Below are positions 1-11,487 of a stretch of DNA of 64,000 nucleotides, in pieces. Numbering within the stretch: position 1 is the first letter of the stretch; every line of letters begins with the position of its first letter. This stretch comes from Branchipolynoe longqiensis (taxonomy: Eukaryota > Annelida > Polychaeta > Phyllodocida > Polynoidae). The notes beneath the pieces are model-generated. The model was not told where the DNA came from. It did no database searches and saw nothing but the letters and a program-made list of their open reading frames with translations. Both the position numbers and the translations under genes were made by a program. Location: contig CM059187.1 in assembly GCA_030323885.1 (NCBI GenBank), positions 138,914,415 to 138,978,414 on the forward strand, read 5' to 3'.

Positions 1-186
1 ATGCATAATAAAAGTACTTTTTGGTGTTATAAACATAGCTTTACCCAGTGGACATGGAAATATACTCAGTAAAGGCAAGTTTCATGGGAGAAGAAAAAAT
101 CAATTTCACCCACATAAACTGACGGCCTATTATTCAAAATGCATAATTGCGCAATCAGACTCACTTCATGGTGTTGGGTCACATAA
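1..186. mobile_element. MITE family C, partial copy at window start
   Basis: Homologous to the right part of 30281-30890 without the M9 insertion, ending with the same gtgttgggtcacata terminus. The left part lies outside the window. Confidence 0.72.
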
Positions 187-490
187 TCTTCAGTTGCCTA
201 TTCAAAACTACACCAGACCAACACTTACCAACTATTGGGTTTATAGTGAATGTTATCAAGTATGTCTATATATAGACCGACTTGTATACCATCTATTTTT
301 GGGACCAAGTGAAGCTGGTGTGACACAGTGGTTCACGCCTACATCACAAGTGGCACTGGTAAATATAAAGCGCACATTTGCATGGTGATTTGGACCCACT
401 TTCACCATAACCAATAGCATGGCACTATAACATCTTACAGCGGAGATAGCATCTTGAAGTTTGTCCATTTAAGCCAAGGGGCTGAGGGTC

Positions 491-909
491 TAGATAAAAG
501 ATTCACCCCGTACTTCCAGTACAGGGGTGAAAACCAGCCTTATATAAAAACGGTCGAAAAATCGGGTTAATGAAATGAGTCTTTATGAGAGCCTAACTTC
601 ACAATCTAAGAAGCAACATTTATTCTTTGTATATGTCTTCATGTTTACCCGCTACTTTTGAGCTGGAAAATATAATAAAACATATACTTTAATGCAATTT
701 AAAAGTGAAATCGACGGCATTCTCTGGCCGCCATCTTGTCTTTTTGCATTCTCTCCCATTTCACCAACTCTGTTCTGATATAAGTAACCATTTGACACTG
801 GTGCCAGGCATTCTATTTCTTGTTCCATACTAACGCTATTTTCCCCCGGTTTTTATACAAGGCTGGTCTTCACCCGTGTACTACAAGTACCAGGTGAATC
901 TTTTATCTA
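491..909. mobile_element. MITE family M9, copy 1
   Basis: A 419-bp element with inverted ends starting tagataaaagattcacc. It is flanked by a perfect 9-bp duplication ctgagggtc (482-490, 910-918). No coding capacity. A 9-bp duplication fits Mutator-like transposons among known groups, but assignment needs the autonomous partner. Confidence 0.85.
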
Positions 910-1061
910 CTGAGGGTCAAGCACACCAGGACATAATGTCAACATTAGGCCAAATTTAAAAAAATGGTGATCGTCCTTTTGATCACACAAATCAGGGTCG
1001 AGCGGGTGGTTTTAAATATTTTAAAATAGTTTTCTGGCATATGACGTAGACGAAACATGTA

Positions 1062-1148
1062 ACCAGACATGATTGCCAAATGAGTTGAGCGTCCGTCTCC
1101 CATTCTGGTAGGTTGTGGGATTCGAACTCGTGGGTTCAAACCCTGACC
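1062..1148 (+). mobile_element. SINE-A head fragment
   Basis: Head only: accagacatgattgcc to the B-box-like gttcaaacc. Confidence 0.6.
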
Positions 1149-1737
1149 AATAACTTGAACAAAATTGATACAAAAGTTGAATTGCTGCTAGCCTGATGCA
1201 TTTTTAACAAATACAAAAATTAATATATAAATCAAGGTCGGGAGATTGTTCAGGCACGGGCGGGTACGATCACCAATATTCTTCTTTTTTTCTTTTTTTT
1301 TCAATTTGGCCTTGGTAGCAATTTGCAATTAATCACTACGTCTTTCACAACGCCAGCGGGAACACGGTAAGCAGGCTAAAGGTACTGCAGCATCATTTTG
1401 GTTGTGAGAATTTGAAGGGAACTAATGAATTGGGAATACTGTATATTCTAAGTGGGAATAAAATGCATATTGATGGAGGATGATATCAGTAGTGACATAA
1501 CCAAATGCCCCAGGAAAATGACAATCACCAAGACTAATCATGACTTCGCTGTGCACTGCATTTGTCTAATACCGACGAAATTTACAATTCATGAACGTAT
1601 GAAATGTCAACAATCAAATCATGATTCCACATGGCAAGTAAAGACCAGTTTGTAGGGTCTGAAATAAAAGTAACAAACATGTCATTAAATATTAATGTCA
1701 TTTTCCCGTTTGCAATCTCAAAAAAGCTTTTTTAAAT
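1149..1737. other. Unannotated interval
   Basis: AT-rich sequence with short T runs. I see no gene, long repeat or splice-flanked exon. Confidence 0.5.
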
Positions 1738-2053
1738 GTAATGACGCCACTAGAGCACATTGATATTTGTATCATCGGCTATTGGATGTCAAACATATGG
1801 TCATTCTGACATATTTCTTTGGAGGAAACCCACTGCCACCACATAGGCTACTCTTTCCGATAAGCAGCAAGGATTCCTTTATATGCACTTTCCCATAGAC
1901 AGGACAGCCCATACCACAGTCTTTGACGAAACCAGTTGTGGACCACTGGTTGGAACGGAATAGCCCAAACTGTAAATGGGTCCACTGGGAAGGATCAATC
2001 GGATGACTGACAGCTTCACAGGTGGACCCGCTATCGCCTGAGCTACGTCCCAC
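1738..2053 (-). mobile_element. Mollusc-type tRNA-derived SINE
   Basis: On the minus strand it starts with an A-box-like ggacgtagctcaggcgatag and continues through gtggtatgggctgtcctgtc to atcggctattg reversed near 1780 and gctctagtggcgtcatta. I know this SINE type as common in gastropods and bivalves. Nearly full length. Confidence 0.7.
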
Positions 2054-2188
2054 TCCCCCCTTTACAATAACATAATACTTAAGGAAATTGTATATCTTAT
2101 TCATCATACATGTAAACCGCTATTGGCAGGTACGTTCTGAGACCTGTTTACTAACACTACCAGTACATCAATATTTGTACATAGATCC

Positions 2189-2282
2189 AGAACATGGGTG
2201 CGGCTTCTATCAGTGGTCTCATCAGAACATGGGTGCGGCTTCTATTAGGGGTCTCATCAGAGTGTGGGTGCGGCTTCTATGT
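2189..2282. repeat. 35-bp tandem repeat
   Basis: About 2.6 copies of a unit containing gggtgcggcttctat and tctcatcaga. Confidence 0.65.
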
Positions 2283-2556
2283 GCACCGAGGGTTGTATCG
2301 ACAAGTGACTTGCACCAAGATGCAGGGTCCCTCTTCTATTATGAGGTCTCACGGTAGTCATGACAACAAGGCTATGGTACTAAGCTACTACGATCACCCA
2401 TGACGAGCTAACCGGGTTGACAGGTAGGAACTCAGCGTACCGGCTACAGGCGGATAAAGCATGGGACTGAGTGGGCTGGCTCGTCCAACCTGCCAGCCTT
2501 TATCTGCGACCAAGATAAGCACCAGGCTAATGGCTTTCTGCGCCACGTGACACGTA

Positions 2557-2879
2557 ACCAGACGGAATGGCCGAATGCGTTGAGCGTCCGTTTCCCGTTT
2601 TGTGGGACTCGAACCCATGGGTTCGAACTCTGGTCGAGTCAAAGCAATGACTTAAAAATTGATACTTGTTACTTCCTAGCTAGGCGTTCGGCATTATTAC
2701 GATAGAGCAATGACTGGTTGGCTTGGTGTCAGGATAATGCGACTGAGTGGGATATCAGGTCATGGTGCTGGTGGCCTGCTCTGCCAGTGGGGCAGCACTA
2801 TAAAGTCACCAATGTCACATGTCGGTACCCGTCCTGATATGACCTTAAATGCTGCAAAGATGTGAAACTCCAACAACCA
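2557..2879 (+). mobile_element. SINE-A copy
   Basis: Head accagacggaatggccgaat, B-box-like gggttcgaac, tail with caacaacc. Part of a tandem duplication. Confidence 0.75.
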
Positions 2880-3037
2880 TCACTCATGACAAGCTAACCT
2901 GGTTAACAAGTAGGAACCCATAGGAGCCTGCCGGCTACAGGCGGATAAAGCGTGGGCCGGCTGGTCCAACCTGCCGGCCTTTATCTGCGACCAAGATAAG
3001 CACCAGGCTAATGGCTTTTTGCACCACGTGACAAGTA

Positions 3038-3122
3038 ACCAGACGGGATGGCCGAATGAGTTGAGCATCCATCTCCCGTTTTGGTAGATCGTAGTTTTCG
3101 AACCCACGGGTTCGAACCCTGG
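3038..3122 (+). mobile_element. SINE-A head fragment
   Basis: Head with A- and B-box-like parts only; the second unit of the tandem duplication. Confidence 0.65.
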
Positions 3123-3310
3123 TCTTATAGCCAAGATAAGCGCCAGGCTAATGGGTTTCTGCACCACGTGACACGCAAAGACTAATGTCTGTGGCTGCTG
3201 ATAGACCGTTAAGACGCACCGCCCCAGTCTACTGCCCGACAGACCCTGTATCAAGTCTGGCACACACCTCACCACCGTCCTGATTCAGATGTGTCCAACA
3301 ACTAGTCTCA

Positions 3311-3584
3311 CGCTCCCGTGCGGAAGGTCGGGAGTTCGGTTCCCAGTCGAGTCAAGCCAATGACTTTGATACTTGTCGCTTCCTAGCCAGGCACTCAGCA
3401 TTAATAGGATAGGGCAAAGACTGGTCAGCTCAATGTCAGGCTAACATGACTGAGTGGGATATCAGGTCATGATTTCCCAGTGGGGCAGCACTGCCATGAC
3501 TGCGCGCTGTCACAAATCGATACCCGTCCTGATATGACCTTAGATGTTGCTAGGAGTAAAACAACAACAAACAAACAAACTAGT
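3311..3584 (+). mobile_element. SINE-A copy, alternative head
   Basis: Head with gtcgggagttcggttccc, full body, tail aacaacaacaaacaaac. Confidence 0.72.
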
Positions 3585-3759
3585 CTCGCGATGCAGCCAG
3601 TGTTAGCATAGCGAAGGGCAACGGTTCACACCAGCCGAGCATTAGGGGTCATCCAAAGTTGCCAACATTTTCAGTAAAGTACGATTGAAATGATGCGACA
3701 TCTGCATTCAATCATGAGGCTAACCTTGAAGGACAAAGTGACAAATAAGTAAATACTCG

Positions 3760-4030
3760 AACAGACGGGGCTGCCCTCTATGGAAGATCTTCTGATCAAA
3801 AAGAATCTCCGGTGGACATGACACCTCATGAGGATGTCATCAGACAGGCTACCAAAGCAGATCCTCTATTCTCAACTGTCTTCTGGTTACAGAAAGAGAG
3901 AGGGCGCCCTCGTCTCCAGTTCAAGGATACCATCAAGAGAAACCTGAAGCTGAGAGACATTAAGACCGGCTCATGGACATCACTCTGACAGCAGAGAGCT
4001 AAATGGAGAGCGGCAGTCAAGAAATGAAAG
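3760..4030 (+). pseudogene. LINE C-terminal relic, frameshifted
   Basis: Plus-strand translation pieces read LPSMEDLLIKKNLRW, then after frame changes GRPRLQFKDTIKRNLKLRDI and QQRAKWRAAVKK. This is the terminal region of an RTE- or CR1-like LINE, broken by frameshifts and stops. Confidence 0.65.
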
Positions 4031-4370
4031 CAGTCTTTGTCGCATCGCGACCGACAGCATGATGAATAAAATGATAATTTTTGGCGACTTCTTCTTATTG
4101 TTGTTGTACTATACTGCACTGGCTTCTGGCAAGGAGCCACATAAGGAGATATGGTGATTGTGTCAGGGAGCCTAGGTAGTGTAATGGTTAGCATACCAGC
4201 CATGAAATGGCAAAACGTATGGGTTCGAAAACCTATGCTAGGCATAATATTTCAAATTTTCATCACGCTCATGATAGTACATTACTTGATTAAGCAGAGG
4301 AAATTTCAATCGCAGACAATTGGTCTTCCTCATTCCCCTCCTCCTTGCCCTATCCTAATAATAAGGAATA

Positions 4371-4679
4371 CCTGGGCAGAGTTCAGGGTCCCTCTCGGAG
4401 GCGCCTCGGAGATGCCAGTGACATCACGCTAGTCTGAACGGCAAAAGCAGTTTGTTGTCTCTAAAATGGCCGCCCCCATAGGCGGCGGCCATTTGCAATG
4501 GAAAAGCTGGGCTGTGATTGGCTGAAACGACTGGATACGTGGCCATTTTCGAGGCGCTTTTTGTCTCTACTATGAAAAGGGAGGCGTCGCCGAGACGCAC
4601 CCTGAACACAAATAAGCCAAAAAGCATCGCCGAGACGTCTCCGAGGCGCCTCCGAGACGGACCCTGAAAGCGGCCCAGG
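4371..4679. mobile_element. GC-rich foldback MITE (family P), copy 1
   Basis: About 310 bp with inverted ends of about 40 bp (cctgggc..ttcagggtc, then ggaggcgcctc). The interior is rich in CGAGACG and carries ATGGCCGCC and its complement. It sits inside SINE-like sequence. Confidence 0.72.
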
Positions 4680-4854
4680 CTAGGCAATTTTTAAGTTATT
4701 TGTTACTCAACCATGGTTTGGACGGCCCCTTACACACCACTGAGCACCCAGGCCAACAATGAGGAGCAGTTGGGTGTTGGGTCATCGAGGTCAGTGACCC
4801 ACACCTCACAACAGTTGCCGTGCGCGCTCTCTGAACAGACGCTGTATTTATACC

Positions 4855-5100
4855 CCCAGGGATGAAAGTGGTCTCTGGCAAAAATCGCAGAAATCAAGCA
4901 GAGATTATTACACCGACGGCATATTTTCATGAAAACACCGATTTCCCCCACAGGATTAGCACTGTCAGGGAATTGCTGGAAAAATCCTGGAAGTCAGGTT
5001 TCACTGTCCTTGTTGTGGTTGGTTATATTATCGTCCAATACCTAACTCGTTCTCGCTTGGGTTTTATGTTCTCGCAACATCTAGGATCATATAAGAATGG
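4855..5100. repeat. Dispersed repeat family N, copy 1
   Basis: Matches 62590-62800 (gggatgaaagtggtctc, gattagcactgtca, tattatcg). No protein is recognisable. Located downstream of the RALBP1 stop codon. Confidence 0.6.
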
Positions 5101-5285
5101 GATTTGAACTAACCAAGTGTTGGAATATATATATTCTGATTCCTTGGTATTCTTGCTTAATGCTAATCGGTGAACATAAAAAAGATCTTTCATCCATCTC
5201 AGGTTAAATTCATGAGAACGCTCATTTGAATTGCAAGTATTTGGCATTGAGAATTATGGGCTATGTACAACGCTCGGATATTCCC

Positions 5286-5429
5286 TTAGAAGATCATGAG
5301 TTCCCTTTGTACAAGTGCAGAGCCTGCAGTCTCGGCCTGCCGGAGCTGGATGAGGCGGATCTGAACTTTGACCTCCAGACAGATCTGCCTCTCCAAATGA
5401 ACCTTGTCTCCCAAGTCAGCGTTCTGCTT
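5286..5429 (-). CDS. RALBP1: RALBP1 terminal exon with stop codon
   Basis: This minus-strand exon follows acceptor ctctacatttcag and reads KQNADLGDKVHLERQICLEV, then KVQIRLIQLRQAE, and stops at TAA (5288-5286): 47 residues. Phase 0 entry matches the phase 0 exit of the exon at 9791. Human RALBP1 has NNHLNQAIHEEREAIIELRV then QLRLLQMQRAKAE at the same place, supporting a true C-terminal end. The human protein continues about 40 more residues, so this tail is shorter. I found no clear AATAAA signal in the few hundred bases downstream, so the 3' UTR end is unplaced. Confidence 0.83.
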   Translation of the reverse strand, partial: KQNADLGDKVHLERQICLEVKVQIRLIQLRQAETAGSALVQRELMIF

Positions 5430-5497
5430 CTGAAATGTAGAGGAAAGCAATGCGTTAATGAGTTATGCGTTGAATTTAATTAAAATTGTATTTAATG

Positions 5498-5720
5498 TCG
5501 AAAGTAAAGTAAAGTTTGTTTTATTTAACGACACCTCTAGAGCACATTGATTTCTTTTTTTATCATCGGCTATTGGACGTCAACATATGGTCATTCTGAC
5601 ATATTTCTTTGGAGAAAACCTGCTGCCACATCAGCTACTCTTTCCAATAAGCAGCAAGGGCTCTTTTATATGGACTTTCCCACAGACAGGACAGCATATA
5701 CCAGCCTTTAATGAACCACT
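5498..5720 (-). mobile_element. Mollusc-type SINE, 5' truncated
   Basis: The same family as 1738-2053, lacking the tRNA-like head. It lies about 70 bp upstream of the last RALBP1 exon, in the intron. Confidence 0.7.
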
Positions 5721-5734
5721 ATCTGAAATAATGA

Positions 5735-6149
5735 CAGGGTCCGTACACATGTGAAGATATGGAATTCAAGGCTATGTCAAGGATTTTCAAGGCTGATTTT
5801 GATAGGAATTCAAGATTATTTTCATTCGGATTTCAGGAGAAAAACCCCCAATGGAGAATGGCAATTCAAGGCTATGTCAAGGATTTTCAAGGCTGATTTT
5901 GATAGGAATTCAAGATTATTTTCATTCGGATTTCAGGAGAAAAACCCCCAATGGAGAATGGCAATTTCAGACTCATTTAGATCAGTGGGCACTGTTTTAT
6001 GGAATTCAAGGTTTATGGAATTAGGCTTTTCAAGACAAATTACCCAAAATATGTTAAATTCAAGTCTTTTCAACACCTTGAAATGGGGCAAATGAAGTTC
6101 AAGACTTTTCAAGAACATTCAACACTTTCCAGGCTCCATAAGGACCCTG
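5735..6149. mobile_element. hAT-like MITE (family G) with internal duplication
   Basis: Ends cagggtccgta and its short complement accctg are hAT-like. Inside, a 100-bp unit is duplicated in tandem (5763-5862 and 5863-5962), apparently without differences. Confidence 0.6.
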
Positions 6150-6261
6150 TAATTAGTTGATTAGACACAACAGTTTTAGAACATTCTGTAAGTGTCACAA
6201 GTGATCTGCCCGGCAGTGTATGCCGACAATGTACGGCGGGCATTAAAATCAAAACGATTGT

Positions 6262-6415
6262 ACTCAAAGCTTAAAGTTGCATATTCCGATGAAAGCATCA
6301 ACTTTTCAAGAGCAAAACCCTTATCTAGACTTGAACCTAACATAACCAACTTAGATACTGGTGCAGTTAGTAGGCATTTGATTCTTCGCAGAATGGCCCA
6401 CTAAGACAATTTAAA
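6262..6415. mobile_element. MITE family D fragment
   Basis: Starts ttaaagttgcatattccgatg and ends within the interior. Other fragments begin at about 20816 and 33704 and one ends at about 46003. Confidence 0.5.
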
Positions 6416-6544
6416 GGGACCAGATATAGGTCGCTGAGACACTACCCGTACTCCGACAAATGCTCTCCAAGCATACATTTGTCAGTTTTCAGTTTATGCA
6501 ACTACATATGTGGGGGGAAGGGGGGGGCGGGGGAGAGTGCTGAC

Positions 6545-6793
6545 ATTGGTTGCTTCTGTTGTGTTTTATTTAGTCCAGCAGCACTTTCGTCAGAGTTCAA
6601 TATACCGTACATTGTTGGAAGGGAAGGTGAATAGCAGCAGAGGGAGAGGGAGACCAAGAACATCATGGTTTACAAATATTTCACAGTGGACAGGCTTGAA
6701 TTATTCACAGTCTATCAGAACAGCACACCATCGGGACAAGTGGAGAACCATTGCATCCAACCCTCGACTAGAGGACGGAACTATTGATTGATT
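6545..6793 (+). pseudogene. LINE 3' end fragment
   Basis: The plus-strand frame reads LLEGKVNSSRGRGRPRTSW, ISQWTGL and HHRDKWRTIASNPRLEDGT and stops before an (ATTG)n tail. The RGRPRTSW..WTG..R.A..R..WR pattern is the typical last segment of several LINE polyproteins. The 5' part is missing. Confidence 0.75.
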
Positions 6794-7864
6794 GAGCACT
6801 GACACTTTTAGACAACCATATAGAGAAAAAGAATTTAGAAATTGAAATCTAAAATGATAAATATATGTTCAAATGTTTATTTATCATAACCAGCTACTTT
6901 TTGTGTGAATAATTGATTAAATCATGTAGATTAATAGACTTCAAAAGTTGAATTGAGAGCTTTCTGTGGCTGCCATCTTGGTGGTTGCCATGGCTTCCCC
7001 TCTGTGTGGGGAACCCCTCTAGGTCATGTGATGAGGGAATCCCACCTATGATGTCATTCATACATCACAGACCTCAACTCTCCTCCCACATGTTCAGTGG
7101 CATGAACTGAACAAACTAAGCAAAGGTATGTTTGGAGAGCTTTTGATGCTGGATTCGTTTGTATCTGGGTGAGGTATAACCGGCGACTTTAACAGAATCT
7201 GTTAATGCTGAAGCCTATGGGGTCAGAGTTTTGGCAAGTATGTCAAAATTAATTTAGGATGTTTGTCATAAGTTTGTCATTTTAAGGTAAAGTTACTTCA
7301 CAGGTAGATTATTACGATCAACCTAATATATTTACCCCAGAAAAGCTTTTCTTGTCTGTATGCCAGGCAAGAATACAAAATTCCTGAATTTAGATAAATT
7401 AAGACATATTCCTGGTGGTGTGCGCCAGGCATTACATGTAGGAAATCAAATGCGCATATTTCGATGCACACCGATCTATATAGGTTATCTATGCATCCAC
7501 TAAAGGGGCCGGGAGGAAGAAAATGAAACAACATGTCACGCATCGTCAACACTGGTGCAACATATATTCACCAACAGCCCTGATACGTAGAATAAATAAA
7601 GCGCCATTAAAAAAGAACAATGATTCAATCAATTAAAAGAATATCGGTTATTAATAGTTATTTTTTGCACACACAAAAAAAGTAATTTTTTGGGCCATAA
7701 CGAGCTGGCATTAGAGGCCCAATAGGACCTAGATCAACCAGAAGAGGACCTGTAAGTTATACCTGTAAGTTAAAAAACCTCGGCTCAAGCAAAATATATT
7801 ATTAAGATCTTGGCGAAGCAGGTGTCAAAGTTTGCAACCACTTTTATAAGAGTTAATTTTGACG
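6794..7864. other. Unannotated interval with MITE D-like pieces
   Basis: Contains interior pieces of family D (around 7200-7320) and a ccatcttggtggttgcc segment; no coding support. Confidence 0.45.
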
Positions 7865-8242
7865 TTTGTTTGTTTGTTGTTTTATGTCCTAGCAACAGTT
7901 TGTTTGTTTGTTGTTGTTTTATGTCCTAGCAACATCTAAGGTCATATCAGGACGGGTACCGACTTGTGACATTGTGCACTCATTGTGCACTCATTGTGCA
8001 CTGGGAAACCAGGCCACCAGCACCATGACCTGATATCCCACTCAGTCACATTATCCAGACACTGAGTCAATCAGTCCTTGCCCTATACTAATAATGCCGA
8101 GCGCCAGGCTAGGAAGCGACAAGTATCAATTGTTTGGTTTTACTCGACCAAGATTCAAGCCCACAAACTCATGGGTTCGGATCTCCCAATCTCCCAAAAC
8201 AGGAGATGGACGCTCTACTCATTCGGCCACCCCGTCTGGTTA
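7865..8242 (-). mobile_element. SINE-A copy with doubled tail
   Basis: Tail segment present twice (7865-7898 and from 7899), full body, head ending gtctggt. Confidence 0.75.
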
Positions 8243-8267
8243 ATGTTGACATAAAATAGCGCTTTTT

Positions 8268-8795
8268 TTGTATGTGTACACAGTGAATTTACCTTCACGC
8301 TTTAAATCGCCTGATAATGGCATGATGATCTGAACGAGCTAAGTATGTACTATTACTGATCAGTGTACGTGACCAGGTGTATGTATGGGTTGGTGGTGTC
8401 TGAGTGGGATGTAAATAGACATAGTGGTGCTGGCAGGTCCGGGTGTGAGTGCACTCAAGGCCTACCCCCTCTGCTGGGATAGGGATCACCACACTCAAAG
8501 GTCAAGGTTGGTGGTGGCCATGTGGCCATACAGCTTGTGGTGGTGGCCAGACCACTGGTATCCATAGGGACCAGGAATGCTGGATTCCTATTGGTAGGGC
8601 CAAGAATGCTTGTTTCCCAATTGGGGAAAGGGGTGGGGTGACAATCTACAATGAACCCATGTAACCATATAAATAATAAACCAGAGGGATGGACTCTCTT
8701 CTTCTTTACACTTTCTCTTCCTTTCTCTTTGTCTGTATTGATTTCACCATAGCCTGCCTACACAGCCACATATTCGAGCATTAGACTTTACAAAA
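8268..8795. mobile_element. LTR-like copy of the same family
   Basis: The right 350 bp match 35160-35526, including cagcctgcctacaca and the final gactttaca. The left border is uncertain. Confidence 0.5.
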
Positions 8796-9036
8796 TGTTG
8801 AGTACTTCACATACGTAATTTATTTCTCGTTTCATCACAGGTAGGCGCTGATTGGTATGTAAGCCTGGGTAGATGACTGATGACTAATACCAGAAGCTAG
8901 GTGTTTACTCAGTTCAACACATAGGACACCAGTGGTCTAAAGCACAAATCACTGGGAACCCTTCAACTGACATTGTCATCCTGACACCAACAAATAACAC
9001 AACAATGCCATCAACTGAGCAATACCTTTTAGCAAT

Positions 9037-9363
9037 TTAAAGCTGCATAGTCCGATGAAAGCATCAAATTCTCAAAACCAAACCACTGACCTAGATATGA
9101 TTCTATACATCTAACTTAGATGCTGATGCACGTATTAAGCATTAATTTGTTGGCACATAGAAGGGAATACTGAGTCAATTTACTATAACCTGTTACTGCA
9201 GAAGCCTATGGTGTCGAAGAGATTTGGCATGCTTGCCAACATTAATTTGGCATGTTTCCATTTCGAATACCTTAGTTAGTCATTTAAAATAAAAGTAATG
9301 AATTTAATATATTTAGCTAAGAAAATGACAAAATCTCAAAACCATCGGACTATGCAACTTTAA
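9037..9363. mobile_element. TTAA-flanked MITE (family D), copy 1
   Basis: Inverted ends agctgcatagtccgatg, each bordered by TTAA. The TTAA flank suggests piggyBac-type mobilisation; that is inference. Confidence 0.72.
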
Positions 9364-9364
9364 T

Positions 9365-9738
9365 CACACCAGCCAACATTTCCCCACAATAGTCGACTGA
9401 CATTTCCCATACCAGCCGACATTTAATCACACCAGCCAACACTTAATCACACCAACCGACATTTCCCATACCAGCCGACATTTAATCACACCAGCCAACA
9501 TTTAATCACACTAGCCGACATTTAATCACACCAACTAACATGTCCCATACCAACCGACGTTTAATCACACCAGCCGACATTTAATCACACCAGCCAACAT
9601 TTAATCACACCAGCCGACGTTTAACCACACCGGCCAACATTTAATCACACTAGCCGACATTTCATCACACCAGCCAACATTTAATCACACCAGCCGACAT
9701 TTCCCCACACTAGCCAACATTTAATCACACCAGACGAC
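9365..9738. repeat. 20-bp minisatellite
   Basis: About 18-19 variants of atttaatcacaccagccgac, starting at a TTAA MITE and ending 50 bp from a RALBP1 exon, in the downstream intron. Confidence 0.85.
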
Positions 9739-9790
9739 AAGCTAGCTGCAATAGGCTTTATTTTACAGTTACAACATCTTGGCCACCCAC

Positions 9791-9996
9791 CTCCAGCTGC
9801 TGGTTCTCGAGGATGAGAGACGCCAGCGTTTCCTGCAGTTCGTCCTCGTCCTCGGATGATGAGGACGACTCCTCCTCAGAGTCGTCCTCGTCCTCTGAGT
9901 ACAGGTCGTCCCGGACCTCCCGCAGTTCGGCCATCTCCTGGTGCAGCCGCTCTATCTCACTGCGCTCAGTCTCAATCTTCTGGCGAAGCTCGTCAC
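9791..9996 (-). CDS. RALBP1: RALBP1 exon, C-terminal coiled coil
   Basis: This 206-bp exon has acceptor ctgttcgtacag before 9996 and donor CTGGAG|gtgggt at 9791/9790. It enters in phase 1, completing a Gly codon with the previous exon, and leaves in phase 0. It encodes DELRQKIETERSEIERLH, EMAELREVRDDLY, an acidic Asp/Glu/Ser tract, and DELQETLASLILENQQLE. Human RALBP1 has the same order: ASEKEEIERLRAEIAEIQ, an ESESESEDEEE tract, then LEDLQRQNEELE. This match over distant exons identifies the gene and fixes their order. The SINE at 10010 ends about 12 bp upstream of the acceptor, so the branch-point region must lie largely in SINE sequence. Confidence 0.88.
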
Positions 9997-10009
9997 CTGT
10001 ACGAACAGA

Positions 10010-10295
10010 TTGGTTGTTGGAAGTTTTACGTCCTGGCAACATCTAAGGTCATATTAGGATGAGTACCGACTGTTGACAGTGCACGCTCATGGCGACTTTA
10101 TAGTGCTGCAGCACCATGACTTAATATCCCACTCAGTCACATTATCCTGACACTCAGCCAACAAGTCCTTGCATCATCCTATTAATGCTGAGCAACTGGC
10201 TAGGAAGCGACAAGTATAACATTTTTAAGTCATTCGTTTGACTTGACCAGGATTCGAACCTGTGGGTTCAACTCATTCAGTCATCCTGTCTGTTC
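10010..10295 (-). mobile_element. SINE-A copy at a RALBP1 acceptor
   Basis: The 3' end of this SINE lies about 12 bp from the exon at 9996, in the same sense as the gene. Confidence 0.75.
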
Positions 10296-10679
10296 AAGAG
10301 TGAATAAAGGTGTGAATGAAAGAGTGAGTTAGTGATTCTAAGTCGTGCCGGCAACAAGTCCCACTTAGAGTGACAAGCAGAAGAGCCTATGTAGCATTAT
10401 TGATTGATTGTTGGAATTTTACGTCCTGGCAACATCTAACGTCATATCAGGACGGGGTCATGTAGCATTGTTATATACACGAGGACAGATGGGTGAAGTA
10501 TTGCAGACCATTTTCCCACACAAATCCTCCGCCGTTCTCTGGTGCCATTGGACAAGCTAACAAATCTTCAGATTACAACAAAATCAACAATAACAAAAGC
10601 AGAACATATACTTTGTACCGAATTTTGTTTACTACCTAAAATAACAACTTTGCAATCATTCCTCGCCTGGCCTTGAAGA

Positions 10680-10935
10680 CAGGGTCCGTACACATGTGAC
10701 GATATGGAATTCAAGGCCATATAAAAGCTTTTCAAGGCTGTTTTTAAAAAAAGAAGGAATTCAAGACTATCTTCATTTGGACTTCAGGAAAAATACAATG
10801 GCGATTTCGGACTAATTTTGATCAATGGGGACAGTTTAATGGTATTCAAGTCTTTTCAAGAAATTCAAGGCTTTTGAAGGCCTTGAATTGGGGCAAATAA
10901 AGTTCAAGACTTTTCAATACTTTAGTTTTTCTAGT
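10680..10935. mobile_element. hAT-like MITE (family G), partial copy
   Basis: Starts acagggtccgtacacatgtg as at 5735 and follows the same interior, with a single copy of the duplicated unit. The right end is lost near a poly-G tract. Confidence 0.55.
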
Positions 10936-10980
10936 TCTATAACCAAATATGTCGGGGGGGGGGGGGGGGGGGGGAGAATG

Positions 10981-11250
10981 GTAGTGTGGTGTTCTGCACT
11001 GACCTCTCAGGCAGGGAGCCGCATAGACAGGTAGGCGTGGGTAGTATGGTGATATCAGGGAGCCTAGGTGGTGTAATGGTTAGCACACGGGCCTGGAATG
11101 CAAAGAGATGTGGGTTCGAGTCCCACTCTAGGCGCAATATTTCCCATTTTCATCACCCCCATGACACTGGTGCCATGACCAGGATCCTGTACAAGCTATG
11201 CGCTGTATGGTTGTTGAACCTACCCTGTGTATGTAAGTGTGTTGCATTGC
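10981..11250 (+). mobile_element. tRNA-derived SINE-L, copy 1
   Basis: Contains a tRNA-Gln-like part (11062-11135) with matching ends gcctag/ctaggc, an A-box-like gtgtaatggttagcac and a perfect T-arm around ggttcgagtcc, within a longer conserved repeat. The anticodon arm does not fold well, so it is not called as a functional tRNA gene. Confidence 0.68.
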
Positions 11251-11300
11251 CTTCATGTATGTAATTGTCAGTATTAAAATCTTACAATTCCAGGGGGACG

Positions 11301-11487
11301 AGTGTAGTGGTCTGCACTGACCTCTCAGGCAGGGAGCCGCATAGACAGGTAGGCGTGGGGAGTATGGTGATATCAGGGAGCCTAGGTGGTGTAATGGTTA
11401 GCACACTGGCCTGGCATGCAAAGAGATGTGGGTTCGAGTCCCACTCTAGGCGCAATATTTCCCATTTTCATCACCCCCACGACAGTA
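11301..11487 (+). mobile_element. tRNA-derived SINE-L, copy 2
   Basis: Nearly identical to the first 180 bp of copy 1, forming a tandem pair. Confidence 0.68.

Larger units (their letters stand above)
2400..3125. repeat. 485-bp tandem duplication
   Basis: The sequence from atgacgagctaacc at 2400 recurs from 2881 (ggctacaggcggataaagc, ctttatctgcgaccaagata), ending inside the second SINE head. A third short piece lies at 3130-3175. Confidence 0.68.

Noticed and set aside
4424..4687. Minus-strand 87-codon frame in the foldback MITE
   Set aside because: Lies within a palindromic non-coding element and has no homology or splice support.
9037..9738. CRISPR-like array at the 20-bp repeats near 9.4-9.7 kb
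   Set aside because: Units are contiguous with no unique spacers, and the DNA is eukaryotic; it is a minisatellite.
11062..11135. Functional tRNA-Gln gene
   Set aside because: Ends and T-arm pair, but the anticodon arm does not, and the segment is embedded in a repeat present at least four times.
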